This document shows positions 37,281 to 46,100 of a stretch of DNA of 64,000 nt, piece after piece. The DNA is from Panacagrimonas perspica. GTDB lineage: Bacteria > Pseudomonadota > Gammaproteobacteria > Nevskiales > Nevskiaceae. The notes under the pieces are model-generated. The model ran no database searches and had not been told where the DNA came from. It worked only from the letters and a program-made list of their open reading frames with translations. A program made the position numbers and the translations under genes. Each line of letters starts with the position of its first letter. Within the stretch, counting starts at the first letter, position 1. The stretch is from positions 1,243,534 to 1,307,533 of the forward strand of contig NZ_SOBT01000008.1 in the NCBI RefSeq assembly GCF_004364935.1, in the 5' to 3' direction.

Positions 37281-38258
37281 TCAGGCCGGCTTCTCGACGT
37301 GACCGCCAAACTTGTAGCGCATCGCCGACAGCAGCTTCTCGGCGAACGTGTGGTCCTGCCGCGAGCGAAACCGGGCGAACAGCGCGGCGGTGAGCACTTC
37401 GGCCGGCACGGCCTCGTCGATGGCGGCCTGAACCGTCCAGCGGCCTTCACCCGAATCCTCGACCACGCCCGAGAAGCGGGACAGGGTCGGATTCTCGGCC
37501 AGCGCCTCGGCGGTGAGATCCAGCAACCAGGACGACACCACGCTGCCGCGGCGCCAGAGTTCGGCGACATCGGCGAGCGGGAAATCGTAGCGATGCCCTT
37601 CCGGCAGGCTGGATTTTCCAGCGTTGCGCAGGATGTCGAAGCCTTCCGCCATCGCCTGCATCATTCCGTACTCGATCCCGTTATGGATCATCTTGACGAA
37701 GTGACCCGCGCCCGCCGGTCCGCAGTACAGGTAACCCTGCTCCGCTCGCCGGTCGAAACCTTCGCGAGAGCCAGTGGCGGGAATGTCGCCGCGGCCGGGA
37801 GCCAGCGTCGAGAAGATCGGGTCCAGCCTCTCGAACGCGGAGGCATCTCCGCCCACCATCAGGCAGTAGCCGCGCTCGAGTCCGTGCACGCCGCCACTGG
37901 TGCCCACGTCGAGATAGCGGATGCCGCGCTCGGCCAACTGCGCGGCGCGGCGCACGTCGTCGTGAAAATGGCTGTTGCCGCCGTCGATCAGGATGTCGTC
38001 GCGCTGCAGTCGCTGCGCAATGAACTGCAGGCTGTTCTCGGTATTGTCGCCGTGCGGCAGCATCAGCCAGATGGCGCGCGGCGGCGCCAGGCGGGCAATC
38101 AGTTCATCCAGGCTCGTCACACCCACCGCGCCGTCCTGCGCCAGCGCGTTCACGGCACCGGTGTTGATGTCAAACGCCACGACCTCATGCCCCGCGCGCA
38201 TCAGGCGTCGCGAAAGATTCGCGCCCATGCGTCCGAGACCCACCATGCCGATCTGCAT
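37281..38258 (-). CDS. gnd: 6-phosphogluconate dehydrogenase, decarboxylating, short form
   Basis: A 325-residue short-type enzyme converting 6-phosphogluconate to ribulose 5-phosphate. The dinucleotide loop is [12 protein letters not shown] (residues 4-15). An Asp at the end of beta-2 (VVAFDINTG) favours NAD over [15 protein letters not shown] lies near 100, the GTSGGVHG motif near 123, and the catalytic Lys in [16 protein letters not shown] near 180. It is 4 nt upstream of cofC and 114 nt downstream of fgd on the same strand, so two oxidative pentose-phosphate enzymes are built into the F420 operon. Confidence 0.93.
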   Translation of the reverse strand: MQIGMVGLGRMGANLSRRLMRAGHEVVAFDINTGAVNALAQDGAVGVTSLDELIARLAPPRAIWLMLPHGDNTENSLQFIAQRLQRDDILIDGGNSHFHDDVRRAAQLAERGIRYLDVGTSGGVHGLERGYCLMVGGDASAFERLDPIFSTLAPGRGDIPATGSREGFDRRAEQGYLYCGPAGAGHFVKMIHNGIEYGMMQAMAEGFDILRNAGKSSLPEGHRYDFPLADVAELWRRGSVVSSWLLDLTAEALAENPTLSRFSGVVEDSGEGRWTVQAAIDEAVPAEVLTAALFARFRSRQDHTFAEKLLSAMRYKFGGHVEKPA

Positions 38259-38372
38259 CACCGTCTCCCTGCCGATTGCCTGATCGTCATACCTTCCCAC
38301 GACGAGGCACGCAGCAACAGGTGCCCGGACGAGCAGTCTTGCCGAGAACCGCGTCGTGGCGGTCCATGAGCG

Positions 38373-39383
38373 TCAACCGAAGGCCCGGCGCAGAGGCTCG
38401 GCGAGGCGTTCGCCGAACAGCTTGAGAAAGCGCGCCTGGTCCGGACCCGGCGCGTGAAACACCAGGTGGTTGAAGCCCAGATCGACATACGGCCGCACCT
38501 TCTCGATCACCTCGTCGACGTCGTCGCTGACGATCCAGCGCGAGGCCGCGCGCTCGATGGGCAGCGCATCCGCCAGCCGCTCCATCTCGCAAGGATCCTC
38601 GACGTTCATCTTCTCTTCCGGCGACAGCGACAGCGGCGCCCAGAAGCGCGTGTCGTCGCGCGCCCGGTTGCGATCGGTGTCGAACGAAAGCTTCATCTCG
38701 ATCAGGCGATCGATGCCATCGGATGGCTTGCCGGCCTTGGCCAGCCCGGCCTCGACGTTCGGCAGCAGCGTCTCCGAGTACAAAGGCCAGGGCTTGCCGC
38801 TGGTGCAGATGAAGCCGTCCGCCTGCTCGCCGGCCAGCTTGGCCATGTACGGGCCCGCGCCGGCGACGTAGATCGGCACCGGCTCGGCCGGCCGGTCGTA
38901 GATCGTCGCGTTGTGCGTCTTGTAGAACTTGCCCTCGTAGCTCAGCCGCTCTTCGCGCCACAGGCGGCGGATGAGATCGAGCGCTTCCTTGAAGCGCGCG
39001 GTCCGCTCGGATTGCTCGGGCCAGGCCAGGCCGCTCGAAGGGACTTCGTTGAGCGATTCACCGGTGCCGATGCCCAGCGCCACGCGGCCCGGGAACAGCG
39101 CGCCCAGCGTGCCGAAGGCCTGCGCGACGATCGACGGGTGATAGCGGAACGTCGGCGTCAGCACGCTGGTGCCGAGCAGCACGCGATCGGTTCGCGCACC
39201 GAGCGCACCGAGCCACGCCAGCGAGAACGGTGCATGGCCGCCGACATGCCGCCAGGGCTGGAAATGATCGCTGATCCAGACCGAATCGAACCCGCTGTTC
39301 TCGGCGAGCACCGAGAATTCGAGCAGTTCGCGAGGGCCGAACTGCTCGGCCGACGCCTTGTAACCCAGCTTGAGTGCCGTCAT
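38373..39383 (-). CDS. fgd: F420-dependent glucose-6-phosphate dehydrogenase
   Basis: A 336-residue orthologue of mycobacterial FGD1, which reduces F420 with glucose 6-phosphate. The match is near-continuous: KLGYKASAEQF at the start, SDHFQPWRHVGGHAPFS near residue 38, and GTSVLTPTFRYHP near 71. Key residues are at the expected places: Glu13, His40, Trp44 and Glu109 around F420, and Lys197, Lys258 and Arg282 for the sugar phosphate (offset by one from FGD1). This is the strongest evidence that the organism reduces F420. It stands upstream of gnd and the F420 biosynthesis genes. Confidence 0.95.
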   Translation of the reverse strand: MTALKLGYKASAEQFGPRELLEFSVLAENSGFDSVWISDHFQPWRHVGGHAPFSLAWLGALGARTDRVLLGTSVLTPTFRYHPSIVAQAFGTLGALFPGRVALGIGTGESLNEVPSSGLAWPEQSERTARFKEALDLIRRLWREERLSYEGKFYKTHNATIYDRPAEPVPIYVAGAGPYMAKLAGEQADGFICTSGKPWPLYSETLLPNVEAGLAKAGKPSDGIDRLIEMKLSFDTDRNRARDDTRFWAPLSLSPEEKMNVEDPCEMERLADALPIERAASRWIVSDDVDEVIEKVRPYVDLGFNHLVFHAPGPDQARFLKLFGERLAEPLRRAFG

Positions 39384-39405
39384 GGCGCGAAGGATCGCAT
39401 CGTGG

Positions 39406-40377
39406 TCAGCCCTGCATCATCTTGGCGAAGGCCTCGAGCTCGCGCGGAATGTCCGGACCCGCGGGCTGGAAGGCGACCTCCGTCGCGCCCTTGGCCTCCA
39501 GCGCGGCCAGACGCTCGCGCCAGGCGTCGCGGCTCATCGACATGTTGTTGCGCGCCAGCAGGTCACCGGTGATGTACGGCGCGTCCTGCGCGTTGACGCC
39601 GACGAGATGGCCATCGTGCATGGCGAGGTGACGCTTGTTGGCTGGCACGTTGTCGTACGCGTGCGCCCAGACTTCGCCGCCGGGAATCTGGTCGAGCATG
39701 TGGTGTTCGAGGAAGTAATGCAGCAGCACGCTGCCGCCGTGTCCTGCCGCGGCCATCGCGCGCGCGGAATCGGGCGATTCGCCCTTGTCCAGCACGGTGC
39801 CGAACAGCAGCACGACGCTCCAGTCGAATCCGGCCTGCGGTTCGAAGACGCCGAAGACGCCCTGCCCGAGTTCCTTGGCGATAGCGGCACCCTTGGGCCC
39901 GCCGGCGGCCACGACGAACGGCACGTCGATCGGCCGCTTCGCGCCGTAGCCGTCCCACTGCAGCATGCGCGTCATCGCGCCTTCCCACTCGACGTCCTCG
40001 CCTCGCAGCAGCCCGCGCAACGCGACCATGTATTCCGCGACGAAGCGCCACGTCAGCGGTCGCTGGCCCATGCTGACGCGCGCCGTGAATCCGGATCCGA
40101 TGCCGACGACGACGCGATCCTGGCCCGCCGCCGACACCAGCGTGGCGATCGCTGCCGCCGTGACCATCGGGTGACGCAGATGGGGCACCAGCACGCCGGT
40201 CCCCAGCGAGATCCGCTTCGTGCGGTCGGCGGCGCGGCAAAGCTGCACCCAGACGTCCGGATACAGCGCGGGGGAATCGTAGAACCACGCCCGCTCGTAG
40301 CCGAGTTCTTCGGCGATACGAGCGTGTTCGTGGCTGGATTCCGACGTTGCGAATGCACAGGCCAGCTTGAGCGCCAT
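39406..40377 (-). CDS. LLM-class F420-dependent-type oxidoreductase
   Basis: A 323-residue luciferase-like protein. It starts MALKLACAFATSESSHEH, with GYERAWFYDSPALYPDVWVQL near residue 27, TKRISLGTGVLVPHLRHPM near 54, and DRVVVGIGSGFTARVSMGQRP near 87. The GIGSGFTA loop and the overall length match F420-using MER-like members. The ATG at 40377 follows CAGGAGGAC. It ends 22 bp before fgd, so the two are probably co-transcribed and this enzyme is a likely F420H2 consumer. Substrate unknown. Confidence 0.88.
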   Translation of the reverse strand: MALKLACAFATSESSHEHARIAEELGYERAWFYDSPALYPDVWVQLCRAADRTKRISLGTGVLVPHLRHPMVTAAAIATLVSAAGQDRVVVGIGSGFTARVSMGQRPLTWRFVAEYMVALRGLLRGEDVEWEGAMTRMLQWDGYGAKRPIDVPFVVAAGGPKGAAIAKELGQGVFGVFEPQAGFDWSVVLLFGTVLDKGESPDSARAMAAAGHGGSVLLHYFLEHHMLDQIPGGEVWAHAYDNVPANKRHLAMHDGHLVGVNAQDAPYITGDLLARNNMSMSRDAWRERLAALEAKGATEVAFQPAGPDIPRELEAFAKMMQG

Positions 40378-40499
40378 GGCGAGCGTCCTCCTGAGTCACA
40401 AGGGAGCCGGCCGTGGCCGGCGGCGGTGGGGTCGAGTGTCGCGCCAGCGTGGAGCGCGGCCCATCCGGGTGCGTCCTAGGGACGACCTGCGTGGGTCCT

Positions 40500-40560
40500 G
40501 TCGGGGCTGACGCCCCTCCTCCAGGGTCGAGACATCTATAGGAGGGGCGTCAGCCCCGAC
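40500..40560. repeat. REP-like palindrome, type B copy 2
   Basis: Two perfectly complementary 21-nt arms at 40500-40520 and 40540-40560 (GTCGGGGCTGACGCCCC...) flank a 19-nt spacer containing AGGGTCGAGA. It lies in the 223-bp gap between two LLM genes on the minus strand. Copy 1 is at 30355-30414 in the opposite orientation, so the two copies bracket the F420 island. Confidence 0.85.
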
Positions 40561-40600
40561 CGCTTGGCTGGACGCGCCCGTCTTTACGTGAACCTGATGC

Positions 40601-41623
40601 CTATTTCGTCTGGAAACTCGGCATCACTTCCTTGGCGAACAGTTCCAGCGCGCGCGTCGCCTTGACCGGATCGGCGCCGGGCATCTGCGTTCCCATGACG
40701 AAGTGCGAGCAGTCGTATTCCTTGCGGAACTTCTCCATCTTGCGCGCCACCTCGTCCGGCGTGCCGATCATCATGCCCTCGGCGTACGGCGAGTAACGCA
40801 GCTTCTCCGGCGACGGGATCTCGCTCATCGCGCTGTCGCCTTCGGCGTCGTTGGCTTCCGACAACCAGTCGCCGTACAGCTTCAGCATGTGGTGCAGGTG
40901 CGGGGCGGTTTCTTCCCAGGCCTGGTCGGTCGTCTTCGCCGTGTAGACCATGCGCAGCTGCGCGATGTTGAAGGCGCTCGGGTCGCGGCCGGCTTCCTTG
41001 AGCGCGGCGCGGTACGACGGCGCCGGGTCCGGGCCGATCGTGGCCATCATGTGGAAGCCCATTCGGGCTGCGCGTGCCGTCGCCTTCTCGGTGCGGCAAC
41101 CGATCCAGATCGGCGGCGACGGCTGCTGCACCGGGCGCGGATAGATCGTCATGTTCTCGACCTGCGTGAAGCGGCCGTCGAACGTGACGTTCTCTTCGGT
41201 GAACAGGCGCTGGACCAGCTCGATGCCCTCGGCCATGCGCGGCGCACGTTCGCGGCGTGGAATCTTCAGCGCCGAGAACTCGCCAGCGCGGTAACCCTGA
41301 CCGACGCCGAGGTCGAACCGGCCGTTCGACAGGATGTCGATGCTCGTGACGTCCTCGGCGAGTCGCACCGGGTTGTGGAACGGCATCAGCAGCACGAAGG
41401 TGCCGATGCGAATGCGGCTGGTGCGAGCGGCGATCGCGGCGGCGACCGGCAAGGTCGCGGGGTTGTAGCCGTCCTCGACGAAGTGGTGCTCGGTGAGCCA
41501 GCAGTTGTCGAAACCGAGCTCTTCCATCCGCACGATCTCGTCGAGCTGCGATTTATAGAACTCCGGGTTGGGCTTGCGCCAGGGCTTCGGGTTCCGGAAA
41601 TCGAACATCACGCCCATCTTCAT
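40601..41623 (-). CDS. LLM-class flavin/F420 oxidoreductase
   Basis: A 340-residue luciferase-like monooxygenase. It starts MKMGVMFDFRNPKPWRK and has ELGFDNCWLTEHHFVEDGYNPATLP near residue 40, SRIRIGTFVLLMPFHNPVRLAEDV near 70, NGRFDLGVGQGYRAGEF near 100, and RPVQQPSPPIWIGC near 168. It resembles the alkanal-monooxygenase-like branch, where both FMN and F420 users occur. The ATG at 41623 fits the conserved start. A REP-like palindrome lies downstream, separating it from the rest of the operon. Confidence 0.87.
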   Translation of the reverse strand: MKMGVMFDFRNPKPWRKPNPEFYKSQLDEIVRMEELGFDNCWLTEHHFVEDGYNPATLPVAAAIAARTSRIRIGTFVLLMPFHNPVRLAEDVTSIDILSNGRFDLGVGQGYRAGEFSALKIPRRERAPRMAEGIELVQRLFTEENVTFDGRFTQVENMTIYPRPVQQPSPPIWIGCRTEKATARAARMGFHMMATIGPDPAPSYRAALKEAGRDPSAFNIAQLRMVYTAKTTDQAWEETAPHLHHMLKLYGDWLSEANDAEGDSAMSEIPSPEKLRYSPYAEGMMIGTPDEVARKMEKFRKEYDCSHFVMGTQMPGADPVKATRALELFAKEVMPSFQTK

Positions 41624-41765
41624 GGTGCAGTCTCTCCCCTGGTCGGTGGCGAACGACAGCTGTGCGTCGTTCACCACCTTGGTTCGCAGACCTGCACCCA
41701 GCAATTAGGGCGACACCGGATGGGGGCTTGCCCAAGCGCCCCCGCTCACCCGGGTACCGCTGCCC

Positions 41766-42020
41766 TCACTTCTTGCAGGGAGAGAAGCTCACGCCGCCAT
41801 CGGCACAGCGATAGACCGGGCTGGTGGTGTGGCTCTTGGCCTGGACATGCACGGCCGCTTTTTTTGCCGAGGCATCGGAAGCCGAGCTGACGATGTGCGC
41901 GGCAGCGAGCGAACCGATGAGCAGAAATCCGACACCCAGGCTGATCCAGAGCGTCGAGTCGGAACTCGAACCAAAAGGCTTGTCCATTGCGGCGCTCTGT
42001 GCCGACTGCTCCTGCGACAT
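41766..42020 (-). CDS. Small single-pass membrane protein
   Basis: An 84-residue protein with a polar N-terminus and one hydrophobic helix (about residues 25-46, WISLGVGFLLIGSLAAAHIV). A Ser/Ala/Lys linker and a tail with two cysteines (YRCADGGVSFSPCKK) follow. The ending resembles small periplasmic proteins that form one disulfide. A GGAG site lies upstream of the ATG. I recognise no family. Confidence 0.6.
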   Translation of the reverse strand: MSQEQSAQSAAMDKPFGSSSDSTLWISLGVGFLLIGSLAAAHIVSSASDASAKKAAVHVQAKSHTTSPVYRCADGGVSFSPCKK

Positions 42021-42230
42021 GAAATGACTCCATCGGGTGGGGGTCCGCGAATCGTCGCGGCAGCTCGTGCCAATGGTGCACGGAGTCCGACGTAAGGACC
42101 GTCACGGCAGCCGAACGTGACGCACGAATCGCCGGGCACGCCGTCGTGCCCACCCTCCACGCCAACGGCGTCGCATTCCGTTCACGTGCCCGCAACCGGA
42201 ACTTCATGTCCGTCGACCTAGACTCGTTCG

Positions 42231-43568
42231 ATGGACGACGCCCCACCTCGACGGCTGACGTCGCCGTCGACAACGGCGGAGGGCGACATCCGTCCTCTGA
42301 TGCGCGCCGTCGGCCCCGTCGGGCCCCGCGCCACGATCGAACAGGCCGCGGATCTGTTCCTTGCTCCCGAGTTGTCCGGACTGCTGTGCCTGCCCGTCGT
42401 CGAAGGCGACCAGCTGGTCGGGACCATCAGCCGGCACCAGCTCAACGGGATCTTCCTTCGCCGTTTCGGCCGCGAACTCTACGGACCGCGCCCGGTCGAG
42501 CGGGTCACGAACCGCGCGCCGCTGGTGGTCGACATCGGGGTGAGCCTGGAGCAGGCGGCGGACTACGTCACCGGCCGCATGGGCAGCCCGATCACGGAGG
42601 ACTTCGTCATCGTCGAGGGCGGTCGCTACCTCGGCATGGGCCTGGTGATGGACCTGCTCGGCGCGCTGCGCAGCCGCGTCAAGGCGGACACGCGCAAGCT
42701 GTCGGCGGCCTATCGGGAACTGAAGGCCTCGCAGGCGCAGCTCGTGCAGTCGGAGAAGATGGCGTCGCTCGGCCAGATGGTCGCGGGCGTGGCGCACGAG
42801 ATCAACACACCGCTCGGCTATGTCCGCAACAACGTCGAGATGATGCGCGAGACCTTCGTGCAGTTGGGCGAAGTGGCGGCAGACGCCGACGGCATCGTCG
42901 AGGCCGCGCAGGTCGAGGGCGCAAGCCGGGTCGTCGATCGTTCCGCCCATGAACACCTGCGGGACCGGATCGAGATGCTGCGCGAATCCGGCGTGCTCGA
43001 AGATGCGGCAACGCTGTTCGACGACACGCTGCACGGCCTGGATTCGATCAAGGAGCTGGTGCTGGGCCTGCGCAACTTCTCGCGGCTGGATCAGGTGCAC
43101 CAGGACGAAGTCTCGCTCAACGATTGCGTCGACCAGACGCTGGTCATCGCCCACAACCTCCTCAAGTCCAAGGTCGAGATCGTCCGGCGTTACGGCGAGA
43201 TCCCGAAGGTCCGGTGCAGCCCGTCGCAGATCAACCAGATCCTGCTCAACCTGGTGACCAACGCGGCGCAGTCGATCGAGCACTCGAACGGCAAGCTGCT
43301 GCTGCGCACCGACAGCAACGAGCGCTGGGTGCGCGTGCACGTGCAGGACAACGGCAAGGGCATCGATCCGGACGTCCTGCCGCGCATCTTCGATCCGTTC
43401 TTCACCACCAAACCCGTCGGCCAGGGCACCGGGCTGGGGCTGTCGATCAGCTACCAGATCGCGCAGGCCCACGGCGGGCGCATCGACGTGGTGTCCGAAA
43501 AGGGACGCGGCACGAAGTTCGTGCTGAGCCTGCCGCTCCAGCCCACCACTCCAGCCGAGGCTTCGTGA
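42231..43568 (+). CDS. Sensor histidine kinase with N-terminal CBS pair
   Basis: A 445-residue cytoplasmic kinase. The N-terminal ~150 residues look like two CBS motifs (LCLPVVEGDQLVGTISR; VIVEGGRYLGMG). A coiled-coil linker (KLSAAYRELKASQAQLVQSEKMASLGQM) leads to the phospho-accepting His189 in VAHEINTPLGYVRNN. The ATPase part has the N-box (LNLVTNAAQS), the G1 box DNGKGIDP, F-box FDPFFTTK and G2 box GTGLGLS. There is no membrane segment, so it senses an internal signal, perhaps a nucleotide via the CBS pair. It overlaps the receiver gene by 4 bp (GTGA). Confidence 0.9.
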   Translation: MDDAPPRRLTSPSTTAEGDIRPLMRAVGPVGPRATIEQAADLFLAPELSGLLCLPVVEGDQLVGTISRHQLNGIFLRRFGRELYGPRPVERVTNRAPLVVDIGVSLEQAADYVTGRMGSPITEDFVIVEGGRYLGMGLVMDLLGALRSRVKADTRKLSAAYRELKASQAQLVQSEKMASLGQMVAGVAHEINTPLGYVRNNVEMMRETFVQLGEVAADADGIVEAAQVEGASRVVDRSAHEHLRDRIEMLRESGVLEDAATLFDDTLHGLDSIKELVLGLRNFSRLDQVHQDEVSLNDCVDQTLVIAHNLLKSKVEIVRRYGEIPKVRCSPSQINQILLNLVTNAAQSIEHSNGKLLLRTDSNERWVRVHVQDNGKGIDPDVLPRIFDPFFTTKPVGQGTGLGLSISYQIAQAHGGRIDVVSEKGRGTKFVLSLPLQPTTPAEAS

Positions 43569-44503
43569 CGACCGCCGCTGCCAAGCCGACCCTGCTGCTG
43601 GTCGACGACGAGGAGCGCATCCTGCGTTCGCTCGCGATGATGTTCCGGCCCCACTTCCGCGTCCTGGCAACCACCGAACCCCGGCTCGCCATCGACTGCG
43701 TGCGGCGCGAGCGCGTCGACGTGATCGTTTCGGACCAGCGCATGCCCCAGATGTTGGGCGCCGAACTGCTGCGGGAAATCCGCGCGATCTCGCCCAACAC
43801 GATGCGCATCCTGCTGACCGGCTATTCGGAACTCGATGCGGTCGTGGCCAGCGTCAACGAAGGCGAGATCTTCCGCTTCGTCAACAAGCCCTGGGACGTC
43901 CAGGACCTGCGCACGTCGGTGCAGCAGGCCTCCTTGATCGCCGAGGGCCTGTTCGCCGCGCATCTGAATCCTCACGTGCCGGAGACCAGCGCAGCGGCCA
44001 TCCTGGTGATCGACGCCGATCCCTCGGTGACGCTCGCCGTGCGCGAACTGGCGCCGCCGTCTCGACGCATCATCGGCACGACGTCGATCGAGGCGGCGCT
44101 CGAGGAACTCGCCCGGCAGGAGATCGGCGTGATCGTCTCGGAGCTGCAGGTCGGCTCGCAGTCGGTCGTGCCCTTGCTCAAGTTGCTCAAGGCGCAACAC
44201 CCGCAGGTCGTCACGCTGGTGATGACGCCGTTTCGAGATATCAACGTCCTGGTCGGCCTGATCAACCAGGGCCAGGTGTTCCGCTTCCTGCCCAAGCCGC
44301 TGCGGCGGAATCTGCTGTCGACGAGCCTGGTCGCCGCGATGGCACGTCATTCCGCGATGGTGGCGACACCTGCCTTGCGCGCTGCGCACCAGGTCGAATC
44401 CATCAAGGAGGCCTCGGAGGTTTCGATGGCGTCCCGCATCAGCGCTTTCATGGCGCGCCTCCGGGGTCGGATCAGCCCTGGGCTCGAGCCGGGACGGGCC
44501 TGA
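43565..44503 (+). CDS. Tandem-receiver response regulator without an output domain
   Basis: A 312-residue protein starting at the GTG at 43565, overlapping the kinase gene by 4 bp. The first receiver is intact: DDEE near residue 14, phospho-Asp in VIVSDQRMP (about 57), LLTGY, and FVNKPWD with its Lys near 107. The second (about 142-255) follows the same fold but has VIVSELQ where the phospho-Asp should be, so it is probably inactive. No DNA-binding, GGDEF, EAL or HD-GYP domain follows. It may act by protein contact or pass phosphate on. Confidence 0.88.
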   Translation: MTTAAAKPTLLLVDDEERILRSLAMMFRPHFRVLATTEPRLAIDCVRRERVDVIVSDQRMPQMLGAELLREIRAISPNTMRILLTGYSELDAVVASVNEGEIFRFVNKPWDVQDLRTSVQQASLIAEGLFAAHLNPHVPETSAAAILVIDADPSVTLAVRELAPPSRRIIGTTSIEAALEELARQEIGVIVSELQVGSQSVVPLLKLLKAQHPQVVTLVMTPFRDINVLVGLINQGQVFRFLPKPLRRNLLSTSLVAAMARHSAMVATPALRAAHQVESIKEASEVSMASRISAFMARLRGRISPGLEPGRA

Positions 44504-44678
44504 GACTGGAGCGGGAAAGTCCCGCGAAAACGAGACGTCTGGCAGCTTGCATGGCAACGTCCGCCCGCTCGCCGCGCCTTGCAAGCGTGGCTCGATCGAA
44601 CGTTCATACGTTTCAATATCTTGGCGACGGTACGGTCGATGCAATGCTCGAGCGATCCCTACTCGTGCCGAGCATCAC

Positions 44679-44981
44679 ATGCGCATTCCTTCCCATTGGC
44701 CGCTGCTGTTGATGCAGGTGCCGCTGGCCTTCCTGTTCTGCCATGAGGTGCTGGGTTACGACCTCTGGCTGTCGGCCTTCCTGACCGCTCTCACGCTCAA
44801 TCCGCTGACCCTGATGATTCCGGCGCTGATCACGCTTCACGCGATGGTCAACGCGCCGAGCACGATGGACAGCGTCACGCTGCTGATTCCGGTCGCCGCC
44901 ATCGGCACGATCGCCTGGTTGGCGCGGACACCGCTTCCGCCACGGGCCGTCGATGGCCCGACCTTGCCGATCGCCTCCTGA
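44679..44981 (+). CDS. Small inner-membrane protein
   Basis: A 100-residue protein starting MRIPSHWPLLLMQV. It has three hydrophobic segments at about 7-22, 28-60 and 70-85, and ends in a short polar tail. I recognise no family. It ends 2 bp before the GGDEF gene on the same strand, so the two are probably translated from one mRNA, and the small protein may accompany the cyclase. Confidence 0.6.
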   Translation: MRIPSHWPLLLMQVPLAFLFCHEVLGYDLWLSAFLTALTLNPLTLMIPALITLHAMVNAPSTMDSVTLLIPVAAIGTIAWLARTPLPPRAVDGPTLPIAS

Positions 44982-44983
44982 CA

Positions 44984-46039
44984 ATGGCGTTCGACAGCAA
45001 AGCAGCGGTGGTCCCCCGCCCTGTTACCGGATATCGCGCCGCGCCGCACCGCTCCAACCTGCTGCCACCGCTGCGCAAAGCGGCCGGCGGCATCGTGATC
45101 GACGAGCATCTCGACAGCGTCGTACGCCTGCTCGCCACGGCGTCCGGCATCCCGCTCGCCGCCTACTTCGCGCTCGACGAAGGAAAGCTGGTCTGCAGGG
45201 CGTCCTCCGGGGCGGTCGGCCCGGACTTCGTGCTGTTGGCAGGACTTTGGCACCACGCGCTGGACACCGATGGCCTGGTGAAGATCGAGGACGTGCTCGA
45301 GCAGGAATGTCTTGCCGAGCAGGTGCGATTTCTTCCCGAGACCCGTCTGCGTTCGTACGCCGCTTTGCGCGTGAAAGCTCCCGATGGCGCGCCGATTGGC
45401 GTGCTCTGCCTGCTGGGGGCGACGCCGCAGCAGTTCTCGTCCCGCGCCTGCACCGCACTGGATGACGCACGCCGCCTGCTCGAGCGGGATCTTGCGCTCC
45501 GCCACCAGGCCGAGCGTGATCCGCTGACCGGCCTGTCGAACCGCCGGCGCATCGACGACGTGCTGACGCGCGAATGGAAACTCGCGGTCCGTGACCGGAC
45601 CTGCCTGAGCGTTCTGGCGATCGACATCGACCACTTCAAGCTCATCAACGATCGCCATGGGCACGCCGCCGGCGACCAGGCGCTGCACGCGCTCGCACAG
45701 ATCCTTCCCGCCGTTTTCCGGCGGCCCGGCGATTGCGCGAGCCGCATCGGAGGCGATGAATTCATCGTCTGCCTGCCGCGCACCGATTCCGCTGCGGCCG
45801 TCACGCTCGCGCAGCGCCTGCGACAGGCGCTCGCCGACATCTGCTTGACCCCGACCGGGACCGAGCCCGTCCGTCTGACGCTGAGCATCGGCGTCGCCAC
45901 GGCCGAACCCCAGGCCGGGATGCCTCGCACGCTGGGCGGACTGCTCGCCGCAGCGGACGCTGCGCTGTATGCGGCCAAGGAAGCCGGGCGCGACTGCGTC
46001 AGCGTCGACGACTGCAGCAGGTCCTGGCGCAACCCATAG
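44984..46039 (+). CDS. Diguanylate cyclase (GAF-like sensor + GGDEF)
   Basis: A 351-residue cytoplasmic enzyme making cyclic-di-GMP from GTP. The first ~165 residues form a GAF-like sensory domain (EHLDSVVRLLATASGIPLAAYFALDEGKL). The GGDEF domain begins with DPLTGLSNRRRIDD (about 183), and the active-site GGDEF is at residues 256-260. The RPGD inhibitory site lies five residues upstream, so product feedback is likely. It directly follows a small membrane-protein gene. Confidence 0.93.
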   Translation: MAFDSKAAVVPRPVTGYRAAPHRSNLLPPLRKAAGGIVIDEHLDSVVRLLATASGIPLAAYFALDEGKLVCRASSGAVGPDFVLLAGLWHHALDTDGLVKIEDVLEQECLAEQVRFLPETRLRSYAALRVKAPDGAPIGVLCLLGATPQQFSSRACTALDDARRLLERDLALRHQAERDPLTGLSNRRRIDDVLTREWKLAVRDRTCLSVLAIDIDHFKLINDRHGHAAGDQALHALAQILPAVFRRPGDCASRIGGDEFIVCLPRTDSAAAVTLAQRLRQALADICLTPTGTEPVRLTLSIGVATAEPQAGMPRTLGGLLAAADAALYAAKEAGRDCVSVDDCSRSWRNP

Positions 46040-46100
46040 CGTCGAGTCGCTCCGGTTTGCGCCGGCACGGAAAATCCGCGCCAGACGGCAGCGGCCGTGC

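Noticed and set aside
44511-44525. Short hairpin GCGGGA / TCCCGC after the tandem-receiver gene
   Set aside because: Only 6 bp with no T-tract; common by chance at this GC content.
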